The translations under genes and the position numbers were made by a program. 60,974 nucleotides of DNA from DATGEP01 sp035310125 (GTDB lineage Bacteria; Chloroflexota; Ktedonobacteria; Ktedonobacterales; JADMIN01). Each line of letters opens with the position of its first letter. Within the stretch, counting starts at the first letter, position 1. Where the stretch lies: the NCBI GenBank assembly GCA_035310125.1, contig DATGEP010000161.1:1-60974 (forward strand), in the 5' to 3' direction. This document shows positions 17,316 to 25,888 of the stretch, in pieces. Under the pieces are notes generated by a model, which ran no database searches, was not told where the DNA came from, and saw only the letters and a list, made by a program, of their open reading frames with translations.

Positions 17316-18152
17316 ATGGCTGAAACTACATTCGACCCGCAAACGCTCTTCGACGTGCGCGGTCGCACTGCCGTCATCACGGGCGGCAGCGGCCAGCTAG
17401 GGAGCGCCATGGCGTCCGCTCTGGCGCGGGCAGGCGCCCGCGTGGCCATTCTGAGCCGTCACGCCGAGAGCGCGAACGCAAGGGCCGAGGCCATCCAGGC
17501 CGGCGGCGGCGCAGCGATTGGTATCGCGTGCGATGTGATGAGCCGTGCCGCGCTGGAGCAGGCGCGGGAACAGGTCACGAGCGCGTTTGGCCCGGCTGAG
17601 ATTCTGATCACCGCCGCGGGAGGCAACTCCCCCGCGGCCACCACATCTTCTGAGCAGACCTTCTTCGACCTCGACGCCACAGCCGCCGACCACGTTTTCG
17701 GGCTGAACTTTACAGGCACTTTCCAAAGCTGCCAGGTATTTGGACACGACATGGCAGATCGCGGGCAAGGCTGCATCGTCAACGTCACTTCGATGAGCGC
17801 GCTACGGCCTCTTACCCGTATCCCCGCCTACAGCGCGGCCAAGGCGGCAGTCGCCAACTTCACCCAGTGGCTGGCTGTACACATGGCGCAAGAGTACAGT
17901 CCACATATCCGGGTCAACGCCCTGGCTCCCGGTTTCTTCCTCACGGAGCAGAACCATTACCTGCTCATGGATACGGAAGGGAAGCTGACGCCGCGTGGGC
18001 AGACGATCATCAGTCATACGCCGGCAGGCCGTCTCGGCCTGCCGGAAGATCTGGTGGGCGCGGTGCTCTGGCTGGTAAGCCCGGCATCGGCGTTTGTCAC
18101 GGGCGTGGTGCTACCGGTTGATGGCGGCTTCTCGTCCTTCAGCGGCGTCTAG
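17316..18152 (+). CDS. uxuB: Fructuronate reductase (D-mannonate oxidoreductase), SDR type
   Basis: NAD(P)H-dependent reduction of D-fructuronate to D-mannonate. 278 residues. SDR motifs: TGGSGQLGSAMA (cofactor loop), AAGGNSP, catalytic Ser in VTSMSAL, and YSAAK. Features typical of the Bacillus YjmF/UxuB-type SDR are visible: FFDLDATAADHVFGLNFTGT, IPAYSAAKAAVANFTQWLA, APGFFLTEQN, and the ending DGGFSSFSGV. ATG 17316 is preceded by GGTGGAG at 5 bases. It sits 37 bases after uidA and 19 bases before the LarA-like gene. The pathway enzyme uxaC is not in the window. Confidence 0.88.
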   Translation: MAETTFDPQTLFDVRGRTAVITGGSGQLGSAMASALARAGARVAILSRHAESANARAEAIQAGGGAAIGIACDVMSRAALEQAREQVTSAFGPAEILITAAGGNSPAATTSSEQTFFDLDATAADHVFGLNFTGTFQSCQVFGHDMADRGQGCIVNVTSMSALRPLTRIPAYSAAKAAVANFTQWLAVHMAQEYSPHIRVNALAPGFFLTEQNHYLLMDTEGKLTPRGQTIISHTPAGRLGLPEDLVGAVLWLVSPASAFVTGVVLPVDGGFSSFSGV

Positions 18153-18171
18153 AACAGGAGGTATACGCAGT

Positions 18172-19449
18172 ATGGTGCTCGGAAAAGGTTCGACGACCTC
18201 CGCGTTGACACCAGCGGACGTACAAGAGCTGCTTGCCGCAGCGGATGAGCAGCTCCTCGTGGATGCTGGGCTTGACCCAACTGGCAAGCGCGTGCTGGTG
18301 ATTATTCCTGATGGGACACGCACCGCCCCGATCCCACTGGTCTTTCGCTTGCTCTATGAGCAGCTTGGACGGCGCGTCGCAGAGCTGGATTACTTGATCG
18401 CCCTGGGTACCCATCCACCTATGTCGCAGGAGGCTATTGACCGCCTGGTGGGAGCGACGGCTGCCGAACGCGCGGAGCGCTATCCCAATGTGCGCATCTT
18501 CAACCACGAGTGGGCTAATCCACACATGCTGCGGACCATCGGCGTCATCGCGCGCGCGGAGGCAGGTGAGCTGAGCGGAGGGCTGCTTGCGGAGGATGTG
18601 ACGGTCGCGCTCAACCGGCTGGTTTGCGAGTATGATCTGGTGCTGATCTGCGGGCCGGTCTTTCCCCACGAGGTCGCCGGCTTCTCCGGAGGAGCCAAGT
18701 ATCTCTTCCCCGGCATCGCTGGTCCGGATATCATCAACTTTACCCACTGGCTGGGCGCGTTGGTAACGAGTATGCGTACCATCGGTGTCAAAGATACCCC
18801 CGTGCGGCGTGTCATCTCGCGTGCGGCAGCCTTTGTGCCGCGCCCGGTTGTGTATCTGGCGCTGGTGATGAAGAGTCAGGAGCTCCACGGACTCTACATC
18901 GGCTCCCTTACGGAGGCCTGGAGCCATGCGGCGGACCTCTCGGCACAGCTCGACATCACATACGTGGACCGCCCATTTCAGAAAGTGCTCTCCGCGCCGG
19001 CAGCGATGTACGACGACTTGTGGACGGCAGCCAAGGCGATGTATAAGACTGAGCCCGCGATTGCCGATGGCGGCGAGGTCATCATCTACGCCCCACATAT
19101 TACGGAGGTCTCCTACACTCACGGCAAGCTGATTGACGAAGTTGGCTATCACGTCAAGGATTACTTCCTCAAGCAATGGGATCGCTTCCGCGACGTGCCT
19201 GGGATGATTCTCGCGCACAGCACGCACGTCAAAGGAACGGGCACGTACGATGCCACAACGCGCGTCGAAACACCGCGTATCTCGGTCACGCTGGCGACGA
19301 GCATTCCGGAGGAGCGCTGCCGTCGCATCAATCTGGGCTATGCCGATTATCGCGAAATCAACCCCAACGAGTGGACGGGACGCGAACAGGAGGGCGTGCT
19401 CTACGTGCCACACGCCGGTGAGCGGCTGTACCGCGTTCGTGGCGGATAA
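18172..19449 (+). CDS. LarA-family nickel-pincer racemase/epimerase, predicted sugar-acid 2-epimerase
   Basis: 425 residues. LarA-family enzymes use a nickel-pincer nucleotide to racemise or epimerise 2-hydroxy acids. Motifs: IIPDGTRTAPIP (cofactor phosphate region), ALGTHPPMS with His81, FPHEVAGFSGGAKYLFPG with His166 and Lys176, and NFTHW with His192. The spacing 166-176-192 equals that of His174-Lys184-His200 in Lactiplantibacillus LarA, so Ni binding and covalent Lys tethering look intact. Known members include a D-gluconate 2-epimerase. Lying right after uxuB, it may convert D-mannonate to D-gluconate (inference). No larB, larC or larE is present here. AGGAGG lies 10 bases before ATG 18172. 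Confidence 0.9.
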   Translation: MVLGKGSTTSALTPADVQELLAAADEQLLVDAGLDPTGKRVLVIIPDGTRTAPIPLVFRLLYEQLGRRVAELDYLIALGTHPPMSQEAIDRLVGATAAERAERYPNVRIFNHEWANPHMLRTIGVIARAEAGELSGGLLAEDVTVALNRLVCEYDLVLICGPVFPHEVAGFSGGAKYLFPGIAGPDIINFTHWLGALVTSMRTIGVKDTPVRRVISRAAAFVPRPVVYLALVMKSQELHGLYIGSLTEAWSHAADLSAQLDITYVDRPFQKVLSAPAAMYDDLWTAAKAMYKTEPAIADGGEVIIYAPHITEVSYTHGKLIDEVGYHVKDYFLKQWDRFRDVPGMILAHSTHVKGTGTYDATTRVETPRISVTLATSIPEERCRRINLGYADYREINPNEWTGREQEGVLYVPHAGERLYRVRGG

Positions 19450-19507
19450 AGGGGGAGATCATGTCCCGCGCAAGCGCATAAGAGATCGCAGGAAGGCAGT
19501 TTTACCC

Positions 19508-21499
19508 ATGATGAGCGACAAAACCATCACCTCGCCGCTCCAGCGCCTGATCGAGGAGGGCGCAGTCGGTCAGCTGCGACGTCGCGATGGGTTGGCAGCC
19601 ACATTAGGCAGTGAGGACGGCGCGCTCAAACTCGATTGGGTCGAAGGTATCGCGCGACTGCTCGCCGATCCGGCGCGACTGGAGGAGGTCGAAGCAGAGG
19701 CGCGAGACATCAGGGCACGCGGCATCCGCCACATTATTTGGGCCGGTATGGGTGGCTCAGTGCTCACGGTGCGCGTCCTCTGCGATCTCGGCTTTGGCGG
19801 TGAATTGCTCGATTCCGCGGCGCCACATCAGGTAAACGACGTGGTTACGATACATCCTCTCGATAGCACCGACCCAGCGGCGCTCAACGCCATTATGCGG
19901 CAGGTAGCCCTGGCAAAGAATCTCATGCTGCCGTCATCAAGCGCGGGCGAGGCCGCGAACGCCGCGGAGTCGCGGCTCGCGCTATCCGAGCAGGAAGCCG
20001 GCAACGAGCGGGAAGGAGCAGTACAGCCGGAGCTTCTCCACGCGCTCTTACGGGACGTGATGATGATCGGCGTCGCGATGGGCATGACCTCAGAAGAGCC
20101 GATTACGCATCTGGTCTGGTTCACCGAGCTGCTGGAGGCGGCTGGATTACGACCGGCAGAGCATCTGCTCGTCATGACGCTCCCTGGCTCGTATCTCGAT
20201 GTGTTCGCACATGAGCATCAAGCGCCGAGCCGTCCGCTGCAATTGGATGGCGGGACCGGCACTGGCGGCCGGATGAGCGCTCCGGCAACCCGCGTGTTTC
20301 TGCTGCCGGCCGCTCTCTATCTCGTCCAGCTCTCCACTGAGTCTGGTTTGCTGCGGTTGGTGCTGCAACGTGCCTGGGACGAGTACAACCTTGAGCTGGC
20401 TACTGCTCATCCGGCGGATCATCCTTTCGTGCGCCTGGCTGCCGCGCTGAGTGCCGCCAGTAGCGACGACGCTTGCCGCGTACTCGTCAAGATGCCGGAT
20501 GGCTGGCACGTTTTTGTCTCGTGGTTAGAACAGCTGATGGAAGAGAGCTTGGGTAAAGGCGGCAAGGGCGTCGTCGTCTTTGACGACCAGACGCTGAACG
20601 CCGCGGCTCATGGTTATCATTCAGATGGTATGCTACAGGTCCACGTCGTGACCGATCCCGTATACCAGCCTCCAGCGGCGTCAGAGCGGCGCTTTGTCCT
20701 CGCTCAGCCATTCCTTGCGAGTACGAAACCACATGATCGCTTGGCTGCCCTGGCTGCCAGTTTCTTGGGCTGGCAGCTGAGCATGGCGCTCTATGGCTAC
20801 CTGCATGGGATCCAGTTCGCGGGCCAGCCAGCGGTGGAAAACTACAAGGCGCGGGCACGCGCGTTACGAACGCAGCCCGACCCGTTACGGATTGTGTCAG
20901 AGTGGCAGCCAGCGCTGCACGATGGAGTACTGACACTGCTCGCGCCGGCTGGCACCGCACCCGCGGAACGAGCGCCGGCTGCGTCGGTGCCGCCAGCGTC
21001 GTTCGCGGGAGTGCTGCGCGATGCGGCTTCAGCACCTGCCGGGAATAGCGGACGTCTCCAGCATATATCGCTGGGGTACCTGGATGTCACTGTCAATGGC
21101 GAAGCGCCAACAAGCCTGTTGTCCCTTCTGGACGAGCAGGTGCGCACGATAGGCAACATGCTGCTTGGTATTCCCGTGAAATTGCGACAGGCGCCCGCCG
21201 CCTATCATTCAACCGAGCAAAGCGAGATGGACGGGCCGCCATATCTGGTGAGTCTGCGTCTCGTTGCCCGTGCCTCCGAAGCGTGTCTCCTGGGGAACTA
21301 CACGACGAGGTTTCTCCATGCACAGGCGGTGAGCACCTGGCAGGCGATGATGGAAACTAGCCGCGCCTGCTTTTTGCTCGTCGTGGATGGCTCGCTAGCC
21401 GACGCGCGTGCGCCGGTGGCAGCCTTCTTTTCTGACGTGGAGAGTACCCTTCGCCAAGCACTGAGCACCGACGCCACGCAATCGCGCGCTGCCGAGTGA
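19508..21499 (+). CDS. Glucose-6-phosphate isomerase-like protein (SIS fold, resembles the PGI half of TAL-PGI)
   Basis: 663 residues. SIS-type phosphate site IIWAGMGGSVLTVRVL, a second SIS region LLVMTLPGSYLDV, and the PGI catalytic-Lys segment FAGQPAVENYKARAR (Q-x2-VE-x2-K). Near residue 575, AYHSTEQSEMDGPPYLVSL resembles the HSTGQxHKGGP segment of bifunctional transaldolase/phosphoglucose isomerases. The transaldolase domain is absent, and an insert with an Ala/Ser/Pro-rich stretch lies before the last third. Probably isomerises a hexose phosphate, but divergence leaves the substrate open. Last gene of the glucuronide cluster. ATG 19508 and ATG 19511 are equally plausible after AGGAAGG. 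Confidence 0.72.
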   Translation: MMSDKTITSPLQRLIEEGAVGQLRRRDGLAATLGSEDGALKLDWVEGIARLLADPARLEEVEAEARDIRARGIRHIIWAGMGGSVLTVRVLCDLGFGGELLDSAAPHQVNDVVTIHPLDSTDPAALNAIMRQVALAKNLMLPSSSAGEAANAAESRLALSEQEAGNEREGAVQPELLHALLRDVMMIGVAMGMTSEEPITHLVWFTELLEAAGLRPAEHLLVMTLPGSYLDVFAHEHQAPSRPLQLDGGTGTGGRMSAPATRVFLLPAALYLVQLSTESGLLRLVLQRAWDEYNLELATAHPADHPFVRLAAALSAASSDDACRVLVKMPDGWHVFVSWLEQLMEESLGKGGKGVVVFDDQTLNAAAHGYHSDGMLQVHVVTDPVYQPPAASERRFVLAQPFLASTKPHDRLAALAASFLGWQLSMALYGYLHGIQFAGQPAVENYKARARALRTQPDPLRIVSEWQPALHDGVLTLLAPAGTAPAERAPAASVPPASFAGVLRDAASAPAGNSGRLQHISLGYLDVTVNGEAPTSLLSLLDEQVRTIGNMLLGIPVKLRQAPAAYHSTEQSEMDGPPYLVSLRLVARASEACLLGNYTTRFLHAQAVSTWQAMMETSRACFLLVVDGSLADARAPVAAFFSDVESTLRQALSTDATQSRAAE

Positions 21500-21661
21500 T
21501 TCCAGCGTCTCGCGGCGGCTCTCCAGTTTCTCAGAGGTGAATGGGGGTCACTCGCCGGTGGGCGCGGCATGGGTCACGCGCGGACGGCACAGCGAATCCG
21601 ACAACGCGACACGCGTAGGCTGCGCCTCTGGGGACAAGATAGAGACTGGTGACAGAAGAAT

Positions 21662-21712
21662 AAGGTCACGGCAAGCTCGTCACATTTGTGGCGAGCTTGC
21701 CGTGACCTTTTT
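21662..21712. terminator. Strong bidirectional terminator closing the glucuronide operon
   Basis: Perfect 18-bp stem with a 12-base loop, AAGG...CCTT at the base followed by TTT; the A-rich foot makes it work on the minus strand as well. It lies between the PGI-like gene (+) and the convergent YtxH gene (-). Confidence 0.88.
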
Positions 21713-21732
21713 CGCTCTCTGGGACCAAGCAG

Positions 21733-22011
21733 CTACCGAGTGGTGCTGAGTGTGTCTTGCGCTTTGTTCGCCGTCGTGTTGGTAGCGCTCTGCGCCTGCG
21801 ACAACGTATTGTTTACCGCCTGCCGTCCGCTTTCGATCACGCCGGAAGCGGTGCCTTGCAAGCTGCCAAGGCGGGACTGCGCCTGGCCCTGAAATTCGTT
21901 CCAGCGGTCCTGAAGCTGCATTCGCGTCATATCGCCGCGCTGCGGAGCAAAGAGTAGCCCCAGCGCCGCGCCGATCGCACTGCCCCAAATGAACGCCTTC
22001 ATGGTCTTCAT
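21733..22011 (-). CDS. YtxH-like small membrane-associated protein
   Basis: 92 residues. One N-terminal glycine-containing hydrophobic helix (AFIWGSAIGAALGLLFAPQRG), which is the YtxH signature including the LLFAP-x-xG end, followed by a hydrophilic helical tail rich in Gln, Ser, Thr and Ala. Members are stress-linked general proteins of unknown mechanism. ATG 22011 has GAGGAGGGA 7 bases upstream; the frame extending to 22059 is not supported. Confidence 0.85.
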   Translation of the reverse strand: MKTMKAFIWGSAIGAALGLLFAPQRGDMTRMQLQDRWNEFQGQAQSRLGSLQGTASGVIESGRQAVNNTLSQAQSATNTTANKAQDTLSTTR

Positions 22012-22352
22012 TCCGTATTCCCTCCTCAACTGTTGAATGGTGGTCCGTGTCGTTCGCACGAAATCAACACTGTCACACAGACGGAGGACTCAGCAAGCTT
22101 TATGCCAGCACCTCCCCTTCCGCGCGCACAGACGAGTCTCGAAACGGGCGCGGACGAGCTGCGCTCACAACCCGAACGTTGCCGGCTCCGTACTATCTAG
22201 CGTGTGCTCCATGAGTGTGGCCACGTCGCGGCAGTAGACGACGCCAACGAACGTGACTTTCGGCACTGGCCGGAGCTTCTCACCAGGCGGTAGCATATCG
22301 CACGGGTGACTACGACATATTCGCAGGGCGTAGAAAACATGGGGAGGTAGCC
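22012..22352. other. 341-base divergent gap
   Basis: Between the YtxH gene (-) and the ABC ATPase gene (+). Only the RBS GGGAGG before 22353 was recognised; no convincing promoter, repeat or RNA was seen. Confidence 0.5.
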
Positions 22353-23078
22353 ATGGAAACGACAGAGCCGACCAGCATATCAACCAAGAGGGCAGCTTCC
22401 GGCACTGCGGCGCTGGAAGCGATAGACATCTATAAATCTCTCCCCTTTCAGCGGGGGCGCATCGAGATTCTCAGAGGCATCAGCCTGCGCGTCGAGCATG
22501 GTGAGTTTGTCGCCATCATGGGCCCCTCAGGCTCCGGCAAGTCCACCTTGCTTGGCATTATTGCCGGCCTCGATAATCCAACCAGCGGGCGTGTGCTGGT
22601 GGATGGTGTGGATATCACGAATATGAGCGAGGCGCAGCTGGCCGGCGTCCGGAATCAGAAGATTGGCATGGTGTTCCAGGCGTTCAATCTCATTCCCACG
22701 CTCACGGCGCAAGAAAATGTCGAAGTCCCCCTCTATGTTGGCAAACATCCCGGTAGACCATCCGAGCGGGCGAAAGAGCTGCTCGATCTTGTCGGACTTG
22801 GACACCGTCTTGACAATCGTCCCAATCAGCTATCCGGCGGCGAGCAGCAGCGTGTCGCTGTGGCGCGGGCGCTGGCGACAAATCCCGCCATCGTCATCAT
22901 GGATGAGCCGACTGGCAACCTGGACAAGAAGAATGGTGACAATGTCTTGCAGATGATTCGCGACCTGCGCCGGGCTACTGGGACCACCTTCATCATTGCG
23001 ACGCATGATCCGAATGTGGCCTCCGCCGCTGAGCGTTCACTACATATCGTGGACGGAGAAATCGCCTCCGGCGAATAG
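22353..23078 (+). CDS. ABC transporter ATP-binding protein (MacB/LolD type)
   Basis: 241 residues. Walker A GPSGSGKSTLL, Q-loop VFQAFNLIPTLTA, signature LSGGEQQRVAVARAL, Walker B VIMDEPTGNLD, and H-loop ATHD. The NLIPTLTAxENVEVPL pattern is typical of MacB/FtsE-type ATPases that drive FtsX-fold permeases mechanically rather than import solutes. It lies 31 bases before its permease gene. Confidence 0.94.
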   Translation: METTEPTSISTKRAASGTAALEAIDIYKSLPFQRGRIEILRGISLRVEHGEFVAIMGPSGSGKSTLLGIIAGLDNPTSGRVLVDGVDITNMSEAQLAGVRNQKIGMVFQAFNLIPTLTAQENVEVPLYVGKHPGRPSERAKELLDLVGLGHRLDNRPNQLSGGEQQRVAVARALATNPAIVIMDEPTGNLDKKNGDNVLQMIRDLRRATGTTFIIATHDPNVASAAERSLHIVDGEIASGE

Positions 23079-23109
23079 CGCGGTCAGCGAATAGAGGAGA
23101 CATCCAATC

Positions 23110-25827
23110 ATGAAGACCAGAATGTACTGGTCGTATGCCACACGATCACTCGCGCGCGGCGGTCAGCGCACACTGCTGGCAATCTTCTGCGTCGCGGTTG
23201 GGGTACTTGCCATCGTCGCGCTTCAGCTCGTCGGCGGCATGATAAATGGTGCACTGACCAGCAATGTCCGTGACGGCAACGGTGGCGACGTTTCGGTGCG
23301 CAATGACTTTACGCCGTTTACCACCGCGCAGCTCACCTCGTTTGACAAGTTGCGCGCGCAGGACGTGATATCGCGGTACGCCGCAGTGAGTGAGCTCAGC
23401 GCACAGACCGAAGACGCTACGGGCACAACCCAGTATTACACGCTCCTGGCGATCAATCCCACGACCTTTCCCATCGCGGGGTCGCCAATCTTCCAAACAC
23501 CGAGCGGCGGCTCCTTGCAATCTGTCCTCGGCAGCAACAATGTCGTCGTGACCACCGACCTGCTGACGCAGCTGAACGCGAAGGTCGGCGATGTCATTGA
23601 TTCCAGCTCGAACGACGGGCGCACGATACACGCTACCATTAGCGGTGTGATCGCAACCGCGGGCTACTTCAACCAGCCCATGATGCTCGTCTCTCTGGAC
23701 GATTTCTCCGCGGTCCAAAGCAGCTCCGGCCTGCCTGTGACATTCAACCGTGTCTTTGTGAACGTGCCAGGTGATACGGATGCCAACGCGGCGACCGCCA
23801 AGACCGATATTGGCAACGAGTTTCCCCTTGCCACGGTGACGACGACAAAAGACGCGCTGCAAAACAACCAGGATAACGTGCAGCAGATACGCTACTTCCT
23901 GCAGATCGTCGGTCTCCTGGCTCTCCTTATCGGTGGCGTCGGCATTATCAATACCATGCAGGTGCTGCTGCGCCGCCGCCGTATCGAGATCGCCATGCTC
24001 AAGACGACGGGCTACCGGAGGCGCGATCTGTATGCCCTGTTCGGACTCGAAGCCGCGCTGATTGGTTTGTTTGGCGGTATCATCGGCTCGGCTGCCGGGG
24101 TTGGGGTGAGCTTCCTGGTGAAGGGACTCGTCGAAAGGGCGTTTCTCATTCAGCTTCCGTCGGTCATTGATCCAGTGACAGTTGGCTCCGGTATCGCCAT
24201 CGGCTTCTGTACAGCGCTGATTTTTGGACTGATGCCCATTGTGCAGGCAAGCCAGGTGCGCCCGCAGGCTGTCCTGCGCGACGTGTCGGAGGGAACGAGT
24301 GCGACCAGTGTGATACTCTCACTGGTTCTATCTGGACTGCTGGCGCTGCTCTTCTTCGCGCTCGCCTATAGCATCCTGCAAAATCTTGGCGTTGCCATCG
24401 GCGCGGTCGGCGGGGCGGGACTCTTCTTGCTTCTGCTGAGCCTTGTATTCGGGCTGGTCGTCTTTCTCATTAGTAAGCTCCCTGTGCTGGAGCGTATGCG
24501 TTGGTGGTATCTGCTGCTGATTGGCGGGGGCGTACTCGTCTCCGTGGCAATGACGTACCTTGTGCCCGCATTCGGCGCACTCTTTCTGGCGATTTCGCTG
24601 CTCGGCCTGGTGGTTGTCTTCCTGCCGCGCACGTGGAAAGCCAATATCAAGATGGCGCTGCGCAACATCGGGCGGCAGAAAGTGCGCACCGTCACGACCC
24701 TGGTGGCGCTTTTCATCGGTGTCTTTGCCATTGGTCTGATCCTGACGCTTGGTCAGAACATCCAGGATAAGATCAACAATGCCCTCTCCAGCGCCGTGCA
24801 GTACAACGCATATGTTTTCGCGGGCGCCAAGGCCAAGCCCGCGCTGGATCAGGAGCTAGCGCGCCTCTCTGGTCTGCATGGGGAGCTCATCAACACTGCG
24901 GCTCAGGGCGTCACACCAGTCCTCATCAACGGCACTCCCATACGAACGATCATTCAGGGGGTTACGGGAAGCGGCGCCTCGCGCACAGGACGCGAGGAGA
25001 CCCTATCCTATCTCACCCAGGTCGAGGGCTTTGATCTCTCGCATCAAAGCCTGCCGCAGGTAACGATCACGCAGGGGCGCAACCTGGGAGCAGCGGACTC
25101 CGGCACCGACAACATCATCATGCCCACGCGAGCGGGACTAGCGCCGCTCCACCTCAAGCCGGGTGATACAATCGTGCTTGCGAACCCGGCTACCAATGCG
25201 ACTGTCACCTTGACGGTGGTGGGCCTCTACACATCCACGTCGCTCGGCGCTTCGGGGATGATTGCCGACAATAGCGTGCCCACGACGCTCACCAACGGCA
25301 ACGTCGTCTACATCTACTCGCTGAAGATGGACCCGAAGACCGCCCAGCAGCAGCTCAACGAAATTCAGAAGGCCGTGCCGGGTGTGACGCCATTCAGCCT
25401 GGCGGAGCTTACGCTCTTCATCAATCAACTGCTGAACAACCTCATCATCATGCTCACCGCCATTGCGTCGCTGGCAATGATCGCGGGCATCATCATCATC
25501 GCCAACGCGGTGGCGCTGGCAATGCTAGAGCGGCGCCGTGAGCTTGGCATCTTGAAAAGTGTCGGCTACACCAGCCGGAGCGTACTGAGTGAGGTTTTGC
25601 TGGAGAATGGTATCGTCGGCTTCACCGGCGGTGTGCTGGCGATGCTGCTCGTGACGCTCGCGCTGACGGTGCTGGGCAAGCTCGTCTTCAAGACAGACTT
25701 CGGCTTCGGGGCGCCACTCGTGCTCGGCGTCGTTTTCGGCACCGCCGTCGTCTGCATGATCGTCGCGGCCAGTGTTGCCTGGGGCGCCACTCGTGTTCGC
25801 CCGCTTGAAGTCCTGCGTTACGAGTAG
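23110..25827 (+). CDS. FtsX-fold ABC transporter permease with two MacB-type units
   Basis: 905 residues. An N-terminal helix (LLAIFCVAVGVLAIVALQLV), a large extracytoplasmic MacB-PCD domain, then an FtsX helix group with LLALLIGGVGIINTMQVLLRRR and IAMLKTTGYRRRDL, a central hydrophobic segment, a second extracytoplasmic domain beginning after residue 545, and a second FtsX group with LERRRELGILKSVGYTSR. This duplicated organisation is common in Gram-positive-type and Chloroflexota MacB relatives. Substrate unknown (lipoprotein, lipid, peptide or antibiotic export are all known for the family). Starts at an ATG with GGAG 10 bases upstream. Confidence 0.92.
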   Translation: MKTRMYWSYATRSLARGGQRTLLAIFCVAVGVLAIVALQLVGGMINGALTSNVRDGNGGDVSVRNDFTPFTTAQLTSFDKLRAQDVISRYAAVSELSAQTEDATGTTQYYTLLAINPTTFPIAGSPIFQTPSGGSLQSVLGSNNVVVTTDLLTQLNAKVGDVIDSSSNDGRTIHATISGVIATAGYFNQPMMLVSLDDFSAVQSSSGLPVTFNRVFVNVPGDTDANAATAKTDIGNEFPLATVTTTKDALQNNQDNVQQIRYFLQIVGLLALLIGGVGIINTMQVLLRRRRIEIAMLKTTGYRRRDLYALFGLEAALIGLFGGIIGSAAGVGVSFLVKGLVERAFLIQLPSVIDPVTVGSGIAIGFCTALIFGLMPIVQASQVRPQAVLRDVSEGTSATSVILSLVLSGLLALLFFALAYSILQNLGVAIGAVGGAGLFLLLLSLVFGLVVFLISKLPVLERMRWWYLLLIGGGVLVSVAMTYLVPAFGALFLAISLLGLVVVFLPRTWKANIKMALRNIGRQKVRTVTTLVALFIGVFAIGLILTLGQNIQDKINNALSSAVQYNAYVFAGAKAKPALDQELARLSGLHGELINTAAQGVTPVLINGTPIRTIIQGVTGSGASRTGREETLSYLTQVEGFDLSHQSLPQVTITQGRNLGAADSGTDNIIMPTRAGLAPLHLKPGDTIVLANPATNATVTLTVVGLYTSTSLGASGMIADNSVPTTLTNGNVVYIYSLKMDPKTAQQQLNEIQKAVPGVTPFSLAELTLFINQLLNNLIIMLTAIASLAMIAGIIIIANAVALAMLERRRELGILKSVGYTSRSVLSEVLLENGIVGFTGGVLAMLLVTLALTVLGKLVFKTDFGFGAPLVLGVVFGTAVVCMIVAASVAWGATRVRPLEVLRYE

Positions 25828-25851
25828 GACCCTGAATTCACACGACGACAG

Positions 25852-25881
25852 ACAGGCCGCGCAGCATACCATGCGGCCTGT
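25852..25881. terminator. Terminator-like hairpin between convergent operons
   Basis: ACAGGCCGC and GCGGCCTGT enclose 12 bases that can themselves pair (GCAT/ATGC). Two T residues follow. It lies between the ABC permease (+) and the PHP gene (-). Confidence 0.6.
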
Positions 25882-25888
25882 TCCGCGC

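Noticed and set aside
18139..19413. 424-codon minus-strand frame antisense to the LarA-like gene
   Set aside because: No recognisable motif or start signal; the plus-strand LarA motifs are unmistakable.
22160..22260. Further LexA-like boxes near CCCGAACGTTGCC and CGAACGTGAC
   Set aside because: Neither has the second half-site GTTC at the right distance.
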